Assembly: GCF_049800835.1 (NCBI RefSeq)
Contig: NZ_JBNAFU010000001.1
Location: forward strand, 1,426,001 to 1,490,000
DNA length: 64,000 nucleotides
From: Dinoroseobacter sp049800835
GTDB lineage: Bacteria > Pseudomonadota > Alphaproteobacteria > Rhodobacterales > Rhodobacteraceae
Direction: 5' to 3'
Position 1 is the stretch's first letter. Every line of letters starts with the position of its first letter. Below the pieces are notes generated by a model. It searched no databases and had not been told where the DNA came from. It worked only from the letters and a program-made list of their open reading frames with translations. The position numbers were made by a program, and so were the translations under genes. Of the stretch, positions 59,984-64,000 are shown piece by piece.

Positions 59984-60757
59984 ATGCGCATCCGCTCTTT
60001 GCTGTTCCCTTTTTGCGCGCTCGTCTGCGCGCTTGGCCTCTGGTCGGCTGCCGCATCGGCGGGCCGCGCCGAGGTGACGGTGTTCGCCGCCGCCAGCCTG
60101 AAAACCGCGCTCGATGCCGCCCTGTCCGATTTCGAGGCCGAGACCGGGGTCAAGACCGCGGCCTCCTATGCCGGATCATCGGTGCTTGCCCGCCAGATTC
60201 AACTTGGTGCACCAGCTGATCTGTTCATTTCCGCCAATCAAGACTGGATGGATCTGCTTGGGGCGGACGGCCATCTGGCACCAGGAACGCGCCGGGATAT
60301 GCTGGGCAACAGCCTTGTTCTTATCGCCCATGGGGCCGACGCCCCGGAGCTGACTCTGGCCGACCTGCCCAGCCAATTGGGCACCGGGCGCTTGGCGATG
60401 GCACTGGTCAGCGCCGTACCCGCCGGCATCTACGGAAAGGCGGCGCTTGAGGCTGCGGGCCTGTGGGATGCGCTTGCCCCGCAGATCGCCCAGGCCGACA
60501 ATGTACGCGCTGCGCTGGCGCTGGTCGCAACTGGCGAAGCCCCGTTCGGCATCGTCTACGCCACGGACGCCCGGGCGGAGACGCGGGTGACAGTTGTTGC
60601 GCGGATTGACCCCGCAACCCACGCGCCGATCGTCTATCCGGCCGCTCTGACATCGCGCGCGCGGTCGGCGCATGCACATACCCTGCTCAGCTATCTCACC
60701 GGGCCAAAGGCAGCCGACAGGTTCCTTGCCCAAGGCTTCACGGTTCTGGCCGAATAG
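59984..60757 (+). CDS. modA: molybdate ABC transporter periplasmic binding protein
   Basis: 257 residues with a Sec signal peptide (about 1-26, ending ASAGRA). The mature ModA sequence has FAAASLKTALDAAL, YAGSSVLARQIQLGAPADLFISANQDWMD and later PAGIYGKAALE, which supply oxyanion-binding Ser/Tyr residues. It captures molybdate or tungstate in the periplasm. First gene of modABC. Confidence 0.95.
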   Translation: MRIRSLLFPFCALVCALGLWSAAASAGRAEVTVFAAASLKTALDAALSDFEAETGVKTAASYAGSSVLARQIQLGAPADLFISANQDWMDLLGADGHLAPGTRRDMLGNSLVLIAHGADAPELTLADLPSQLGTGRLAMALVSAVPAGIYGKAALEAAGLWDALAPQIAQADNVRAALALVATGEAPFGIVYATDARAETRVTVVARIDPATHAPIVYPAALTSRARSAHAHTLLSYLTGPKAADRFLAQGFTVLAE

Positions 60758-60763
60758 ACCGCG

Positions 60764-61456
60764 ATGGATTGGCTGACCCCCGAGGAATGGAGCGCGGTGT
60801 CCCTGTCCTTGCGCGTGGCGTTCTGGGCCACGCTGCTCAGCCTTCCGCTCGGAGTGTTGACCGCCTATGCACTGGCGCGCTGGCAGTTCCCCGGTCGTCA
60901 GCTTCTGAACGGGCTTGTGCACCTGCCGTTGATCCTGCCTCCGGTCGTGACCGGGTATCTGCTGCTGCTGACCTTCGGCACCCAGGGCCCGATCGGCGGC
61001 TTTCTGGAAAGCTTCGGCATCGTGTTCGCCTTCCGCTGGACCGGGGCCGCGCTGGCGGCTGGGGTGATGGCCTTTCCGCTGATGGTCCGGGCCATGCGCC
61101 TGTCGATCGAAGCGGTGGATCCAAAACTTGAACAGGCCGCGGCCACGCTCGGAGCCTCCGGACCCTGGGTGTTCTGCACCATCACCCTTCCGCTGATCCT
61201 GCCTGGCGTGCTCGCCGGAGCCATTCTGGCCTTCGCCAAGGCGATGGGAGAATTCGGGGCAACCATCACCTTCGTGTCCAACATCCCAGGCCAGACGCAA
61301 ACCCTGCCCTCCGCGATCTATGCCTTCTTGCAGGTGCCGGGCGGTGAAAGCTCTGCCATGCGCCTTGTGATCATCTCGGTGATCGTGGCAATGGGCGCGC
61401 TTCTGGCATCCGAAATTGTCGCCAGGCGCATCGCCAGACGGGTTTCCGGCCAATGA
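60764..61456 (+). CDS. modB: molybdate ABC transporter permease
   Basis: 230 residues with five or six helices and the ABC permease EAA loop (EQAAATLGASGPWVFCTITLPLILPG). It forms the membrane pore. 6 bp after modA and overlaps modC by 4 bp (ATGA). Confidence 0.96.
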   Translation: MDWLTPEEWSAVSLSLRVAFWATLLSLPLGVLTAYALARWQFPGRQLLNGLVHLPLILPPVVTGYLLLLTFGTQGPIGGFLESFGIVFAFRWTGAALAAGVMAFPLMVRAMRLSIEAVDPKLEQAAATLGASGPWVFCTITLPLILPGVLAGAILAFAKAMGEFGATITFVSNIPGQTQTLPSAIYAFLQVPGGESSAMRLVIISVIVAMGALLASEIVARRIARRVSGQ

Positions 61457-62532
61457 CGCTGTCCGTCCACCTTCAACATGGTTTTGGTGCTTTCGCCCTC
61501 GATGCGGGCTTCGAGGCCCCGCAGGGCATCACCGTGCTCTTCGGGCGGTCGGGATCTGGCAAGACGACCATCGTCAATGCCGTGGCGGGTCTGCTGCAAC
61601 CCGACGCCGGCCAGATCTCCCTGAACGGAGAGGTACTGCTCGACACAGCGTCCGGAGTGTCATTGCCGCCGCACAAACGGGGTCTTGGCTACATCTTCCA
61701 GGAAGGCCGCCTGTTCCCGCACCTGACGGTCCGGCAGAACCTGACCTACGGGCAGGTCTTCACGCGCGGCAGGCCGCCAGGGCCGAACTTCGATCAGGTG
61801 GTGGACCTGCTTGGGATCGGCGCGCTTCAGGACCGTCGCCCGGGTGCGCTTTCAGGGGGGGAAAAGCAACGCGTGGCCATCGGGCGCGCCCTGCTCGCCC
61901 GGCCGCGTCTGATCCTTGCGGATGAACCGCTGGCCGCACTGGACGAAGCCCGCAAGGCGGAGATTCTGCCCTATTTCGAACGGCTGCGGGACGAGGTGGC
62001 AATCCCGATCCTCTACGTGAGCCACGCCGCCGCCGAGGTCGCGCGCCTGGCCACGACCGTGGTTGCATTGCAGGACGGGCGCGTTGCGCGCCAGGGTCCG
62101 GCGATCGAGGTGCTGAGCGATCCGATGGTCACGCCGGCAGGTGTCCGCGCCGCCGGTGCGGTGCTGGAGGCGCGCGTCGTGGCCCACCACCCGGACGGGC
62201 TGAGCGAGTTGGACGCGCAGGGGCAGCGGCTGTTTCTGCCGCAGCTTGACCGCCCTGTCGGCGCGCAGATTCGCGTGCGGATCGCGGCACAGGACGTGAT
62301 CCTGTCGCGCACCGCACCCGAGGGGCTGTCTGCGCTGAACATCCTGTCGGGCGAAATAGACCAGATCCGCCCGGGTGATGGGCCCGGAACACTGGTGTCG
62401 CTGCGCACGCCCGCCGGAACCGTGCTGGCGCGGGTCACGCAACGCTCCGCCGCAGCGCTGGATCTGGCCCCCGGGCGGTCGTGCTTTGCGGTGCTGAAAT
62501 CGGTCGCAGTGGCCCCGCAGGATGTCGGGTGA
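61453..62532 (+). CDS. modC: molybdate ABC transporter ATPase
   Basis: 359 residues. Walker A GRSGSGKTT (31-39), signature LSGGEKQR (133-140), Walker B LILADEPLAALDEA. The C-terminal mop/TOBE molybdate-binding domain (about 290-355) completes a normal ModC. Powers import of molybdate. Confidence 0.97.
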   Translation: MTLSVHLQHGFGAFALDAGFEAPQGITVLFGRSGSGKTTIVNAVAGLLQPDAGQISLNGEVLLDTASGVSLPPHKRGLGYIFQEGRLFPHLTVRQNLTYGQVFTRGRPPGPNFDQVVDLLGIGALQDRRPGALSGGEKQRVAIGRALLARPRLILADEPLAALDEARKAEILPYFERLRDEVAIPILYVSHAAAEVARLATTVVALQDGRVARQGPAIEVLSDPMVTPAGVRAAGAVLEARVVAHHPDGLSELDAQGQRLFLPQLDRPVGAQIRVRIAAQDVILSRTAPEGLSALNILSGEIDQIRPGDGPGTLVSLRTPAGTVLARVTQRSAAALDLAPGRSCFAVLKSVAVAPQDVG

Positions 62533-62636
62533 TCCGGTCCCGACTGCGCGGACTTGTGCGTTGTAACCGCGAGGCGCTTCTGTTCACCTTTGGCCCAACG
62601 CCGACGGGGATTCGGCGCGATCGACAGGGATGCCTC

Positions 62637-64000
62637 ATGCGCGTTTTGCTTTTCGTATTTCTGACCAAGATGGCGGCTCTGTCGGCTATCCCGTCCGTGG
62701 CGCAAGAGGCGGAGTATGTCGGGTCGGGCGCGTGTATCGATTGCCATACGGACGCAGCACAAGACTGGCAGGGCTCGCACCATGCCGGCGCCTGGACCGA
62801 AGCAACCGCCGAAAACATCACCGCCGATTTCGACGGGACATCCTTTGCGCTGCGCGGGCTTGAGGCTCGGTTCCGGATTGAGCCTGACGGCGCCCACCAT
62901 GTCGAGGTCACAGAACCGGACGGCACCACCCGTGATTACCCGGTGCATTCCGTCATCGGCGTGGAGCCATTGCAGCAATACGTTCTGGAAACCGAACCGG
63001 GCCGTCTGCAAAGCTTCGACGTTGTCTGGGATACCGAAGAGGGTGGCTGGTTTCACATCTACCCCAGTTCTGATCTGTCCCCGCGGGACGGGCTCCACTG
63101 GTCAGGCCCCTACAAGAACTGGAACGCGCGCTGTGCGGCTTGCCACGCCACGGGGTTCGAAAAGAACTACATCCTCCGGTCACGCAGCTATGCCTCCACC
63201 CAGGTGGAGATCGGCGTGGGGTGCGAGGCGTGCCATGGCCCCGGGTCCACGCACGTTAATTGGGCGCAATCCACGCCGCAGCCTGCACCGCCGCAGAATT
63301 ACGGGTTTGCAATGGATTTCTCCGATACGGAGGCAACGATCCAGCAATGCGCCACTTGCCACTCCCGCAGAGAGGCGCATCTGGATGGCAACCCAATGCC
63401 AGGGTCGGCCTTCCACGATGACTACAATCTGGCCCTGCTGCGCGAGGGGCTCTATCACCCGGACGGGCAGATCTTGGAGGAGGTTTTCGTCTACGGATCG
63501 TTCCTGCAATCAAAGATGTATTCGAAGGGCGTCGGCTGTCTTGACTGCCATAACCCACACTCTGCCCAGCGGATTGCCGAGGGCAACGCCGTATGCACGC
63601 AATGCCATAGCCTTGCCGGAAACCCGGACTACCCGAGCCTTGAACTGGCCGACTATGACGCGCCGTCGCATCACTTCCACCCCGACGGCAGCGCGGGCGC
63701 GCAATGCAAGAACTGCCACATGGTGGAACAGGTCTATATGGGCAACGACCGGCGGGCCGATCACTCCTTCCGCATTCCACGCCCGGATCTGGCCGCGCAG
63801 ACAGGCACGCCGGACGCCTGCACCGAATGCCACACCGATCGAACGCCGGACTGGGCTGCGGCCCAACTGATCGAATGGTATCCCGACAGTGACGCGCGTG
63901 GCCCGCACTACGGCACGACCCTGGCCTTGGGTCGCGAGGATGCGGTTGCCGCCTCGGAGGAGTTGATTGCGCTGGCCCTCGATACGCAGGTTCCGGGCAT
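62637..64000 (+). CDS. multiheme cytochrome c, eight CxxCH sites, 3' truncated
   Basis: The frame opens at an ATG (62637) and stays open to the window end (454 codons). A Sec signal peptide (about 1-22, MAALSAIPSVA) precedes eight haem-binding motifs: CIDCH (33-37), CAACH (166-170), CEACH, CATCH, CLDCH, CTQCH, CKNCH and CTECH. After the last motif, about residue 401, the sequence turns into helical LIEWYPDSDARG…LALGREDAVAASEEL, the likely start of HEAT/TPR repeats. That is the plan of roseobacter multiheme cytochromes with a repeat C-terminus. A periplasmic electron-transfer or reductase role is inferred; the substrate is unknown. Confidence 0.85.
   Translation, partial: MRVLLFVFLTKMAALSAIPSVAQEAEYVGSGACIDCHTDAAQDWQGSHHAGAWTEATAENITADFDGTSFALRGLEARFRIEPDGAHHVEVTEPDGTTRDYPVHSVIGVEPLQQYVLETEPGRLQSFDVVWDTEEGGWFHIYPSSDLSPRDGLHWSGPYKNWNARCAACHATGFEKNYILRSRSYASTQVEIGVGCEACHGPGSTHVNWAQSTPQPAPPQNYGFAMDFSDTEATIQQCATCHSRREAHLDGNPMPGSAFHDDYNLALLREGLYHPDGQILEEVFVYGSFLQSKMYSKGVGCLDCHNPHSAQRIAEGNAVCTQCHSLAGNPDYPSLELADYDAPSHHFHPDGSAGAQCKNCHMVEQVYMGNDRRADHSFRIPRPDLAAQTGTPDACTECHTDRTPDWAAAQLIEWYPDSDARGPHYGTTLALGREDAVAASEELIALALDTQVPG

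Noticed and set aside
62013..63098. 361-codon minus-strand frame over modC and the cytochrome
   Set aside because: Opposes two genes with strong motifs (ModC signature, CxxCH series).
62716..63870. 384-codon plus-strand frame within the cytochrome region
   Set aside because: It is out of frame with eight well-spaced CxxCH motifs; the frame from 62637 carries the real gene.

Overview
This window looks like a chromosomal segment of a marine-type alphaproteobacterium of the Rhodobacteraceae (Roseobacter group). The basis is high GC, the rRNA operon layout (16S, tRNA-Ile, tRNA-Ala, 23S, 5S, initiator tRNA-Met), the 16S/23S sequence style, a fused MrpAB subunit, an FeS-type photolyase and many compact translationally coupled operons. 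I see no insertion sequence, prophage, integrase or CRISPR array. Most of the window is ordinary core genome.

Layout. 1-8.1 kb: an incomplete PAS/AAA+/Fis regulator whose AAA+ motifs are degenerate, divergent katG and oxyR, a two-helix K+ channel, the glutamate carrier gltS and an exported hypothetical. 8.2-14.5 kb: a complete rRNA operon on the minus strand with a visible promoter and boxA. 15-20.4 kb: msrPQ (periplasmic methionine sulfoxide repair), two tandem fasciclin-domain exported proteins, an SDR, an unlisted 39-residue membrane protein, a staphylococcal-nuclease-like protein lacking catalytic residues, a small HTH protein and an exported hypothetical. 20.5-31 kb: clpB with a heat-shock type promoter, an endonuclease/exonuclease/phosphatase protein, pyrF, a 2OG-Fe(II) oxygenase-like protein, an SPFH-NfeD pair, a Tat-exported metallo-beta-lactamase-fold protein, a small metallopeptidase and nadE.

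31-47 kb: an exported protein made almost wholly of MORN repeats, an FeS photolyase coupled to an SDR, an exported beta-propeller-like protein, a leucine leader peptide and leuA, the cell-shape operon mreBCD-mrdA-rodA, a hydroxyacid dehydrogenase, an SseB-like protein, a uracil-DNA-glycosylase-like protein, and an ArsR regulator/permease pair with a perfect palindrome at the start codon. 47-52.3 kb: a capsule export/precursor cluster (kpsT-like, kpsE-like, kdsA, phosphohexomutase), then tRNA-Gln. 52.4-58.4 kb: a six-gene Mrp Na+/H+ antiporter operon. 58.5-64 kb: an MFS exporter with a His-rich tail, modABC, and the first 454 codons of a multiheme cytochrome c with eight CxxCH motifs, cut by the window end.

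Several genes point to oxidative and envelope stress (katG/oxyR, msrPQ, clpB, photolyase). modABC could supply the molybdenum that MsrP needs. The best candidates for something under-described are the degenerate regulator beside katG/oxyR, the 39-aa membrane protein, the leuA leader, the exported MORN protein, the catalytically dead nuclease fold and the truncated octaheme cytochrome. I found no clearly new multi-gene system.
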